In this document: positions 1 through 5,364 of the stretch, piece after piece | Layout of the letters: every line of letters begins with the position of its first letter | Numbering within the stretch: the stretch's first letter is position 1 | Program-made: the position numbers and the translations under genes | From: Caulobacter sp. CCH9-E1 | GTDB lineage: Bacteria; Pseudomonadota; Alphaproteobacteria; Caulobacterales; Caulobacteraceae | Length of the DNA: 5,555 nucleotides | Direction: 5' to 3' | Assembly (NCBI RefSeq): GCF_001556515.1 | Contig: NZ_LSJA01000065.1 | Span: 1 to 5,555, forward strand | Notes under the pieces: generated by a model | Told to the model about the DNA's origin: nothing | What the model saw: only the letters and a program-made list of their open reading frames with translations | Database searches by the model: none

Positions 1-144
1 TGGCGGATAACGGTCGCGCGGAGCGTCGGGCTTCGTCGAAACGGTAACAACACAACAGAACTCCGGACGTCGTCCGGCGCTCCGCGTCCCTTTCCATCCC
101 TTCAGCGAGCGATCGCGTGAAGCGGCGGGGGTGTGCGTGCGTTC
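1..144. other. Left-edge intergenic stretch with two fold-back structures, no convincing gene
   Basis: I see no convincing complete gene here. Two structures are visible. Positions 17-30 pair with 73-86 (14 contiguous pairs, two of them G-U) around a 42-nt loop whose middle is A-rich and C-rich; a competing local hairpin is CCGGAC-gtc-GTCCGG at 63-77. A second hairpin lies at 100-122: CTTCA pairs with TGAAG and GCGA with TCGC, with one bulged G and a GCGA tetraloop of the GNRA type. A plus-strand frame open from the window edge ends in TAA at 45-47 (tail ADNGRAERRASSKR). It could be the C-terminus of a gene outside the window, in which case 63-77 could be part of its terminator, but there is no clear T-run. 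The stretch could equally be the end of a structured RNA. Confidence 0.3.
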
Positions 145-258
145 AATCCTCCCCCTGTGGGGGAGGCGGTCCGAAGGACCGGAGGGGGAAGAAGCAGGGG
201 CAGCAGGACTTCCCCCTCCGTCCGCTTCGCGGACACCTCCCCCGCTAGGGGGAGGATT
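145..258. repeat. Nested inverted repeat, REP/BIME-like intergenic palindrome
   Basis: The outer parts are two small palindromes sharing the same arms: CCTCCCCC-tgt-GGGGGAGG at 148-166 and CCTCCCCC-gcta-GGGGGAGG at 236-255. Inside them are GGTCC-gaa-GGACC (168-180) and GTCCGC-ttc-GCGGAC (220-234). At the centre CGGAGGGGGAAG (180-191) is the exact reverse complement of CTTCCCCCTCCG (209-220), separated by 17 nt. The whole block is therefore one large inverted repeat able to form a long hairpin or a cruciform on either strand. It ends 15 bp before the stop codon of the asparaginase gene, so it lies in that gene's 3' region and could help terminate or stabilise its transcript. The design, two head-to-head copies of a GC-rich palindrome, resembles bacterial REP/BIME elements; family membership is inferred. 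Confidence 0.75.
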
Positions 259-273
259 CGGAGGCGCTCTTCC

Positions 274-1152
274 TCAGAACGCCGCGCTGACGATGGTCCC
301 GTCGGGCAGCAGGGCGGCGCGTTTCAGGCCGCTGGAGGCGAACGGCATGGCGATGGTTCCCGAGGCGTCCACCGCGATCAGGCCCCCGTGGCCGCCAAGA
401 TCCGCGACCTCCTGGATGGCGGCCTGGGCGGCGGCCTCCAGCGTCTGGCCGCCGAAGCGGACGCGATGGGCGATCTGGGCGGCGACGGCGGCGCGGATGA
501 AGTACTCGCCCTGGCCGGTGCAGGAGACGGCGGCGTGGCCGTCGGCATAGGTCCCCGCCCCGATCACCGGCGAGTCGCCGACCCGGCCGGGCCGCTTGCC
601 GAACACGCCCGCCGTCGAGGTGGCGGCGGCCAGGCGGCCCTCGGCGTCGCGGACCACGCAGCCGACGGTGCCGGTGGGCAGGGCGTCGGGAGGATGGTTG
701 TCCTCGAAGGCGCCGGCGCGGGTGAACCAGGCCTCCGGGTCCTCGACGGTCTCGAGGCCCTGGTCGGCGGCGAAGTCGATCGCGCCCTGGCCGGCCAGCA
801 TCACGTGGGGGGTGTGCTCCATCACCGCGCGGGCGGCCAGGATCGGGCTCTTGAAGCCCTGCAGGGCGGCGACCGAACCGGCCAGGCGCGTCGTCCCGTC
901 CATCAGGCTGGCGTCGAGCTCGTATTCGCCGTCGGCGTTGGGCGAGGCGCCGCGGCCGGCGATATAGAGGCCGCTGGCCTCCAGGGCGACGACGGTCTCG
1001 ACGGCGACGTCCAGGGCGCTGGCGCCGGCCGCCAGGCGGTCGCGGGCGGCCTCGACCAGGCCGCGCATGTGGGCGATCTCCACGGCGTAGTCGTGGCCCC
1101 GCTTGGCGCCGGCGCCGCCGTGCAGGGCGAGACTAAAACACTTGTTTGACAT
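274..1152 (-). CDS. iaaA: Plant-type L-asparaginase / isoaspartyl peptidase (Ntn-hydrolase)
   Basis: This is a predicted cytoplasmic enzyme that hydrolyses L-asparagine and beta-aspartyl (isoaspartyl) dipeptides, helping recycle damaged or isomerised peptides. The 292-residue product carries the family signatures in order: HGGAGA at residues 11-16, a [21 protein letters not shown] block ending in MDG at 66-86, GTVG with the predicted nucleophile Thr162, the TST segment at 178-180, GRVGDSP at 189-195 (substrate-binding Arg and Asp) and CTGQGE at 211-216. Family precursors self-cleave just before the nucleophilic Thr into alpha and beta subunits, so a cut between Gly161 and Thr162 is expected. 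There is no signal peptide. At 292 residues it is shorter than E. coli IaaA (about 320), mainly at the C-terminus. The ATG at 1150-1152 is preceded by AAGGAAG (complement of 1157-1163) at good spacing. It is transcribed divergently from the oxidoreductase. The assignment to the family is firm; substrate preference is inferred. Confidence 0.93.
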   Translation of the reverse strand: MSNKCFSLALHGGAGAKRGHDYAVEIAHMRGLVEAARDRLAAGASALDVAVETVVALEASGLYIAGRGASPNADGEYELDASLMDGTTRLAGSVAALQGFKSPILAARAVMEHTPHVMLAGQGAIDFAADQGLETVEDPEAWFTRAGAFEDNHPPDALPTGTVGCVVRDAEGRLAAATSTAGVFGKRPGRVGDSPVIGAGTYADGHAAVSCTGQGEYFIRAAVAAQIAHRVRFGGQTLEAAAQAAIQEVADLGGHGGLIAVDASGTIAMPFASSGLKRAALLPDGTIVSAAF

Positions 1153-1161
1153 TCTGCTTCC

Positions 1162-1186
1162 TTGGCGGCGCGTCCCGCGCTAGCGT
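1162..1186 (+). promoter_or_regulatory. Probable housekeeping-type promoter for the quinone oxidoreductase
   Basis: TTGGCGG at 1162-1168 and GCTAGCGT at 1179-1186 are separated by 10 nt. They resemble the Caulobacter vegetative promoter (TTGACGS, 10-14 nt, GCTANAWC), with a good -35 and an imperfect -10. Transcription would start near 1192, about 30 nt before the ATG at 1225. The -10 overlaps the palindrome CGCTAGCG (1178-1185), so the same bases could serve as a -10 for the divergent asparaginase gene, although no well-spaced -35 is evident on that strand. Confidence 0.5.
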
Positions 1187-1224
1187 CCGGGCCTTGATTA
1201 AAGACAATCGCAGGGAGAGGCGAG

Positions 1225-2223
1225 ATGAAGGCGGTGCTCAGCAAGGCGGTCGGCGGCCCCGAGACCCTGGTGCTGGAGGAGCTGCCCGATCCCGTCGCCG
1301 GCCCCGGTCAGGTGCTGATCGACGTCAAGGCGTGCGGCGTCAACTATCCCGACGTGCTGATCATCGAGGACAAGTACCAGTTCAAGCCGCCGCGTCCGTT
1401 CGCGCCCGGCGGCGAGGTCTCGGGCGTGATCGCCGCCGTCGGCGAGGGCGTGACCCGCTTCAAGGTCGGCGACCGGGTGCTGGCCTCGACCGGCTGGGGC
1501 GGCTACGCCGAGAAGCTGGCCCTGGAGGAGGGCCGCTGCACCCACATCCCCGACAACATGCCGTTCGACGAGGCCGCCGCCTTTGTCCTGACCTATGGCA
1601 CCTCGTACTACGCGCTGAAGGACCGCGGCCATCTGAAGCCCGGCGAGACCCTGCTGGTGCTGGGCGCGGCCGGGGGCGTGGGCCTGGCGGCCGTGGAGCT
1701 GGCCAAGGCCATGGGCGCCAAGGTCGTGGCCGCCGCCTCCAGCCAGGAGAAGGTCGACCTCGCCATCAAGCACGGCGCCGACAGCGGCGTCGTCTATCCG
1801 AGGGGGCCGTTCGACAAGGACGGCCAGAAGGCCCTGGCCGAGCTCTTCAAGGGCGCCTGCGGCGCGAACGGCTGGGACGTGGCCTATGACGCGGTCGGCG
1901 GCGACTATTCCGAAGCGGCGATCCGGGCCTCGGGCTGGGAGGGACGCTTCCTGGTGATCGGCTTCCCGTCGGGCATTCCCAAGGTGCCGCTGAACCTGAC
2001 CCTACTGAAGTCCTGCGACATCGTCGGGGTGTTCTGGGGCGCGGCCGTGGCCCGCGATCCGAAGGGCCACGCGGCCAACCTGAAGGCCCTAATGGATCTC
2101 TACGCCGCCGGCAAGATCCGCCCGTACGTCTCCGAACGCTTCCCCCTGGCGCGGGCCGGCGAGGCGATCGCCCACCTCTCCAGCCGCAAGGCGATGGGCA
2201 AGGTGGTGATCACGATCGATTAA
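1225..2223 (+). CDS. NADPH:quinone oxidoreductase-like MDR family protein (zinc-free)
   Basis: The 332-residue product belongs to the medium-chain dehydrogenase/reductase superfamily, quinone oxidoreductase branch, predicted to be cytoplasmic and to transfer hydride from NADPH to a quinone or an enone/enoyl substrate. The N-terminal GroES-like domain (about 1-120) has ACGVNYPD at 36-43 and PGGEVSG at 61-67, typical of the Qor group; the Cys/His/Glu zinc ligands of alcohol dehydrogenases are absent. The nucleotide-binding Rossmann domain (about 125-265) contains GAAGGVG at 147-153. The C-terminal part returns to the catalytic fold and ends with the usual GKVVI segment (325-329). Length matches the family. 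The ATG at 1225 follows a strong purine-rich AGGGAGAGG (1212-1220). It stands alone, with a divergent upstream gene and a 381-bp gap downstream. No stem-loop/T-run terminator is obvious after the TAA. The physiological substrate cannot be read from sequence; related proteins include acrylyl-CoA reductase-like enzymes. Confidence 0.9.
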   Translation: MKAVLSKAVGGPETLVLEELPDPVAGPGQVLIDVKACGVNYPDVLIIEDKYQFKPPRPFAPGGEVSGVIAAVGEGVTRFKVGDRVLASTGWGGYAEKLALEEGRCTHIPDNMPFDEAAAFVLTYGTSYYALKDRGHLKPGETLLVLGAAGGVGLAAVELAKAMGAKVVAAASSQEKVDLAIKHGADSGVVYPRGPFDKDGQKALAELFKGACGANGWDVAYDAVGGDYSEAAIRASGWEGRFLVIGFPSGIPKVPLNLTLLKSCDIVGVFWGAAVARDPKGHAANLKALMDLYAAGKIRPYVSERFPLARAGEAIAHLSSRKAMGKVVITID

Positions 2224-2233
2224 CCCCGTTTCG

Positions 2234-2260
2234 TTGGGCTTGGTTAAGGTTCGCTAATCG
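2234..2260 (+). promoter_or_regulatory. Possible promoter ahead of the structured intergenic region
   Basis: GCTAATCG at 2253-2260 resembles the GCTANAWC -10 of Caulobacter-type housekeeping promoters. The candidate -35, TTGGGCT at 2234-2240, is 12 nt upstream, a permitted spacing, but matches only the TTG core. A start around 2266 would coincide with the 5' arm of the closing stem of the downstream RNA-like fold, which is the main reason to take it seriously. A TTAA followed after 7 nt by TAAT (2244-2258) is only a weak resemblance to a CtrA box (TTAA-N7-TTAA). Confidence 0.35.
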
Positions 2261-2265
2261 TCCTT

Positions 2266-2551
2266 CTTAGCGAAGCAGACAGGTTGCTCGGCGATTGTGC
2301 CCCCGGTTCGGTCGCCGCCGAAGACGCTCACCCCACCGAGCGGAGACGGCGGAGGACCGGGCCGCTCACGCCCCGATGCGGACTCTCCGCGTCGAGGCCG
2401 CCTCAGGGGGCGCAAGGTGACGCTAGGCAGGCGCGGCGACGGACAGGGGCCTTACGGCGCCGTCGCCGCGCTTGCCGAGTTGCCGCCTGCCCACGAGAAG
2501 CACGCCTTTTCGGGTATGGCGCTCTAGCCAAGACGCCCGCGCTTCGCGAAG
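2266..2551 (+). ncRNA. Candidate structured non-coding RNA or structured leader, unknown family
   Basis: This segment fills most of the gap between the oxidoreductase and the SDR and has no believable protein: the open frames across it lack a Shine-Dalgarno sequence and give Pro/Arg/Gly-rich text without domains. It has a strong nested fold. The ends close: CTTAGCGAAGC (2266-2276) pairs with GCTTCGCGAAG (2541-2551) with one mismatch. Inside, CCCGGT (2302-2307) pairs with 2356-2361, CCGCCG (2315-2320) with 2347-2352 and CGCTC (2325-2329) with 2338-2342, making one long hairpin. CGCCC (2369-2373) pairs with 2408-2412 around the 9-bp hairpin 2374-2382/2386-2394. A 17-bp stem joins 2426-2442 to 2460-2476, and CGAGAAG (2494-2500) pairs with CTTTTCG (2506-2512 region). 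I found no tmRNA tag, RNase P, SRP or 6S signature. It could be a free RNA of about 285 nt or a 5' leader of the SDR gene. The strand is inferred from the promoter and the downstream gene. Confidence 0.45.
2426..2476 (+). repeat. 17-bp inverted repeat (long hairpin) within the candidate RNA
   Basis: GGCAGGCGCGGCGACGG at 2426-2442 pairs with CCGTCGCCGCGCTTGCC at 2460-2476 without interruption; the only non-Watson-Crick pair is G2430-U2472, which keeps pairing in RNA on the plus strand but would be an A-C mismatch on the other strand. The 17-nt loop can form a further 3-bp step, GCC-TTAC-GGC (2449-2458). No T-run follows, so it does not look like a simple intrinsic terminator. Confidence 0.7.
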
Positions 2552-2552
2552 A

Positions 2553-2565
2553 TGATCAATGATCA
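2553..2565. promoter_or_regulatory. TGATCA-A-TGATCA palindrome, possible operator upstream of the SDR
   Basis: Two TGATCA hexamers, each itself palindromic, flank a single A, giving a 13-bp near-perfect dyad (only the centre base breaks symmetry). It sits 39 bp before the SDR start codon and just outside the candidate RNA's closing stem, in a locally AT-richer patch. Position and symmetry suit a binding site for a dimeric regulator of the SDR-transporter pair; no specific regulator can be named and the short length means chance is possible. Confidence 0.3.
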
Positions 2566-2604
2566 CCGATCCATGAGAGGTCGGACAGCGCGGAGGCAAA
2601 CGCT

Positions 2605-3495
2605 ATGGTCGGACGTCTGAACGGCAAGGTCGCCGTCGTCACTGGGGGCTGCTCGGGCATCGGGCTCGGCACAGTCGAACTGTTCGTGGCGGAAGGGGCG
2701 CAGGTCGTCGCCGCCGACCTGCAGGACGAGAAGGGGGCGATGCTGGAAAAGCGCTTCCCCGACCGCGTCCGCTACGTCCGCTGCGACGTGACCTCGGAAG
2801 CCGACATCACCGCCGCCCTGGGCCTGGCCGAGAGCGCGTTCGGCGGGCTCGACATCCTCTTCAACAACGCCGGCCACGGCGGCACCCCGGCGGGTGTCGA
2901 GGACATGACGGTCGACGGCTGGGACAAGACCTTCGCCCTGCTGGTCCGCGGTCCGGCGATCGGCATGAAGCACGCCGTCCCGCTGATGGCCAAGCGTGGC
3001 GGCGGCTCGATCATCAACACCGCCTCGATCGCGGGGCTGCAGGCGGGCTTTGGTCCGCTGGCCTATTCGGCGGCCAAGTGCGCCGTGATCCACATGAGTC
3101 GCTGCGCGGCCGCCGAGTTGTCGCCGCGCAAGATCCGCGTCAATGCGATCTGTCCCGGCCTGATCGCCACCTCGATCTTCGGCGCCTCGATGGGCCTGCC
3201 ACGGGAGGTCGCCGACCAGATGGCCGCCCAGGTCGCCCAGATCGGCCCCAAGATCCAGCCGATCCCGAAGTCCGGCCTGCCTGAGGACATCGCCCGCGCC
3301 GCCCTCTACCTGGCCAGCGACGACTCCGAATTCGTGACCGGCACGCACATCGTGGTCGACGGCGGCATCACCGTGGGGCCGCGCAGCGCCTGGGACGTCA
3401 ACACGCCCTCGCCCCTCCTGGCGGCCATGGGCATCACGCCCGAACAGGCCGAGCAGATGCGGGCGGCTCTGATCGCCTCCGGCGGGGCGGGGTGA
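2605..3495 (+). CDS. Classical short-chain dehydrogenase/reductase (SDR), unknown substrate
   Basis: The 296-residue product is a cytoplasmic NAD(P)-dependent oxidoreductase of the classical SDR family. The Rossmann cofactor motif TGGCSGIG lies at 13-20; Asp38 at the end of the second strand suggests NAD(H) preference; CDVT at 60-63 contains the adenine-contacting Asp61; NNAG is at 87-90. The catalytic Ser141 (TASIAG), Tyr154 and Lys158 (YSAAK) are present, followed by the PG motif at 184-185 and VDGG at 251-254. At the place where most classical SDRs carry the catalytic-tetrad Asn (WDxxxxVNLxG), this protein reads WDKTFALLVRG, giving Leu113. About 40 residues continue beyond VDGG, making it longer than the usual 250. 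The ATG at 2605 is preceded by GGAGG (2592-2596) with 8-nt spacing. It overlaps the transporter gene by 4 bp, so the two are probably one transcript. The substrate may be an alcohol, steroid or sugar-type compound, but sequence alone does not decide. Confidence 0.9.
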   Translation: MVGRLNGKVAVVTGGCSGIGLGTVELFVAEGAQVVAADLQDEKGAMLEKRFPDRVRYVRCDVTSEADITAALGLAESAFGGLDILFNNAGHGGTPAGVEDMTVDGWDKTFALLVRGPAIGMKHAVPLMAKRGGGSIINTASIAGLQAGFGPLAYSAAKCAVIHMSRCAAAELSPRKIRVNAICPGLIATSIFGASMGLPREVADQMAAQVAQIGPKIQPIPKSGLPEDIARAALYLASDDSEFVTGTHIVVDGGITVGPRSAWDVNTPSPLLAAMGITPEQAEQMRAALIASGGAG

Positions 3496-4400
3496 GCCTG
3501 ACCCCCAACCTGCGCGGCGCGCTGTGGATGCTGGCCTCGGCCCTCGGCTTCACGGTGATGACGACCCTGATCAAGTTCCTGGGCCCCGGCTATCCGGCGG
3601 CCTTGCAGACCTTCTACCGCCAGCTGGCGGGCGTGATCGTGCTGCTGCCGCTGATCGCCCGCGACTGGCGCGCGGCGTTCCGGACGACGCGGCCCGGGAT
3701 CCTGATCTTCCGCTCCAGCGCCGGGGTGCTGGCTCTGATCATGGGCTTCTACGCCTATCAGAAGCTGCCCCTGGCCGACGCCAACGCGCTGTCGTTCACG
3801 CGGACGCTGTGGCTGGTGCCGCTGGCCGCCTTCGTCCTGCGCGAGCCGATCGGGCCGTTGCGGATCGGCGCGGCCCTGGTCGGCTTTGTCGGCGTGCTGA
3901 TCATGCTGCGGCCCGGCGCGGGCGGGTCCCATGGAGGCGGATGGGACGCCTGGATCGGCTGGCCGCAGGTCTGCGCCCTGGCCTCGGCCTTCCTGTTCGC
4001 CCTGACCATCACCGGCATGAAGGTCATGACCCGCGACCACAGCCCCTTCGTGCTGCTGGTCTACGCGGCGGTGCTGGGCCTGATCTTCGCGATCCCGCCG
4101 GCGCTGTTCGTCTGGCGCTGGCCAAGCTGGCCGGATTTGGCCCTGCTGGCGGCGATGGGCGTGATCGGAACGCTGACGCAGGGGGCGTACATCAAAGGGA
4201 TGGAGGCCGGCGAGGCCGCCGTGATGGCGCCGATCGACTATACCCGCCTGGTTTTCGCGGTCGGCGCCGGACTGCTGCTGTTCCACGAAGTTCCAAAGCC
4301 GGCGACGCTGGTCGGGGCGGCGATCGTCGTGGCCTCAACCCTCTTCATTTCCTGGCGCGAGCATCAGCTGGCCCAGCGGGCCCAGGCTCAGTCGGCGTAA
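3492..4400 (+). CDS. DMT superfamily EamA-type inner-membrane transporter
   Basis: The 302-residue product is strongly hydrophobic, with about ten predicted transmembrane helices arranged as two EamA repeats (about 9-139 and 157-287), the layout of drug/metabolite transporters in the inner membrane. The first repeat shows the typical LREPI motif (116-120) after helix 4 and the segment ALSFTRTLWLVPLAAF before it; the second repeat has the matching FHEVPKP (264-270) after helix 9. The cytoplasmic tail ends in a short polar stretch (SWREHQLAQRAQ). Length is normal. The start is a GTG at 3492 that overlaps the SDR stop codon (GTGA), a common translational-coupling arrangement, with a G-rich run just upstream as a weak ribosome site. 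Relatives include amino-acid or metabolite exporters and S-adenosylmethionine uptake proteins; the substrate is not readable here. Coupling to the SDR suggests that both act on the same or a related compound. The 3' end overlaps the convergent epimerase gene by 13 bp. Confidence 0.9.
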   Translation: MSLTPNLRGALWMLASALGFTVMTTLIKFLGPGYPAALQTFYRQLAGVIVLLPLIARDWRAAFRTTRPGILIFRSSAGVLALIMGFYAYQKLPLADANALSFTRTLWLVPLAAFVLREPIGPLRIGAALVGFVGVLIMLRPGAGGSHGGGWDAWIGWPQVCALASAFLFALTITGMKVMTRDHSPFVLLVYAAVLGLIFAIPPALFVWRWPSWPDLALLAAMGVIGTLTQGAYIKGMEAGEAAVMAPIDYTRLVFAVGAGLLLFHEVPKPATLVGAAIVVASTLFISWREHQLAQRAQAQSA

Positions 4401-5362
4401 GCCCGCCGCCAGGCGACGAACTTCGCCAATCCCTCTTCCAGCTTGACCTTGGGCTTGTAGCCACACAGGGCGTGGAGTTTGTCGATATTGGCGAAGGTGG
4501 CGGTGACGTCCCCAGGCTGCATCGAACGGAACACTTTCTGGGCTTCGAGTCCGAGCGCCGTTTCGAGCGTCGTGATCATGTCCATCAGGCCGACCGGATC
4601 GTTGTCGCCGATGTTGTAGATCTCGTGCCCGCCTTGGGCCGGCGGATGGTCGAGTACGCCGAGAACGCCATCGACGATGTCGTCGATATAGGTGAAGTCG
4701 CGAGCCATCCTGCCCTCGCCATAGACCTCGATCGGCTCGCCCTTCAGCATTTTCTCGGTGAAGCCGTAATAGGCCATGTCCGGCCGGCCCCACGGACCGT
4801 AGACCGTGAAGAACCGCAGGCCCGACTGCGGAAAGCCGTAGAGCCGCGCGTAGCTCTGGCTGAGCAGCTCGCACGAACGCTTGGTCGCGGCGTAGAGCGA
4901 CACCGGGCTCTCGGCCGGATCGGTCTCCTTGAAGCCGTCGCCATTCAGCGGCCGGTCGCCATAGACGCTCGAGGAGCTGGCGTAGACCAGGTGCTCCACG
5001 TCGGCGTGACGGCAGGCCTCCAGCACCGAGAGATGGCCGGCGAGGTTGCTGCGCTCGTAGGCGAAGGGGTTCTCAAGGGAGTAGCGCACCCCCGCCTGAG
5101 CCGCGAGATGGATCACCCGGCGCGCCCCCGAGGTCTTCACCAGCGCGGCCAAGGCGTCATGGTCGGCAATGTCCATCCGGACCATCGCGAAGCCGTCTCG
5201 ACCTTGGAGGCGCGCCGCCCGGGCCTCCTTGAGAGCCGGATCGTAATAGGCGTTGAAGACATCGACGCCGATCACCGCCTCGCCGCGATCGAGCAGCCGC
5301 TCGGCGACGTGGTAGCCCACGAAGCCGGCGGCGCCGGTGACGATGACGGGTGGCCTGCTCAT
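4388..5362 (-). CDS. UDP-glucuronate 4-epimerase (NAD-dependent epimerase, extended SDR)
   Basis: The 324-residue product is predicted to interconvert UDP-glucuronate and UDP-galacturonate using tightly bound NAD, supplying galacturonic acid for surface polysaccharide or LPS. Visible motifs: GAAGFVG at 10-16 (Rossmann loop), Asp34 in VDVFNAYYD (NAD ribose contact), ASSSSVYG at 128-135 with the catalytic Ser, Tyr157 and Lys161 in YAATK, TVYGPWGRPDMA at 187-198, ARDFTYIDDI at 220-229 and MQPGDVTATFA at 281-291, the last two typical of UDP-glucuronate epimerases (rhizobial LpsL type). The frame is open upstream for 48 more codons, but the ATG at 5360-5362 is chosen because it begins directly with the nucleotide-binding strand and lies 2 nt after the stop codon of the upstream dehydrogenase, whose frame covers the extension. 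No strong Shine-Dalgarno is seen, so translation is likely coupled. The 3' end overlaps the convergent transporter gene. Other 4-epimerases such as GalE are less likely given these motifs. Confidence 0.92.
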   Translation of the reverse strand: MSRPPVIVTGAAGFVGYHVAERLLDRGEAVIGVDVFNAYYDPALKEARAARLQGRDGFAMVRMDIADHDALAALVKTSGARRVIHLAAQAGVRYSLENPFAYERSNLAGHLSVLEACRHADVEHLVYASSSSVYGDRPLNGDGFKETDPAESPVSLYAATKRSCELLSQSYARLYGFPQSGLRFFTVYGPWGRPDMAYYGFTEKMLKGEPIEVYGEGRMARDFTYIDDIVDGVLGVLDHPPAQGGHEIYNIGDNDPVGLMDMITTLETALGLEAQKVFRSMQPGDVTATFANIDKLHALCGYKPKVKLEEGLAKFVAWRRAYAD

Positions 5363-5364
5363 GT

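Noticed and set aside
3..47. C-terminal tail of an upstream plus-strand gene
   Set aside because: Only 14 open codons before a TAA are visible at the edge, with no recognisable domain; kept as a possibility in the left-edge entry rather than called as a gene.
133..1149. A plus-strand open frame of 338 codons opposite the asparaginase gene
   Set aside because: It is antisense to a gene with full catalytic motifs, begins inside the palindromic repeat and encodes a low-complexity Gly/Ala/Arg sequence.
2244..2258. CtrA binding site
   Set aside because: The first half TTAA is present, but the second half after 7 nt is TAAT, not TTAA, so the match is too weak.
2266..2551. Assigning the structured gap to tmRNA, RNase P RNA, SRP RNA or 6S RNA
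   Set aside because: There is no alphaproteobacterial tag reading frame (ANDNFAEE-type), no GAGGAAAGTCC block of RNase P, no GGAAGGAAGCAG of SRP RNA, and the multi-branched layout differs from the single rod of 6S RNA.
2284..2562. Two plus-strand frames in the oxidoreductase-SDR gap that could be small proteins
   Set aside because: Neither has a Shine-Dalgarno sequence or recognisable domain; both are Pro/Arg/Gly-rich, and the nucleotide sequence is better explained by paired stems.
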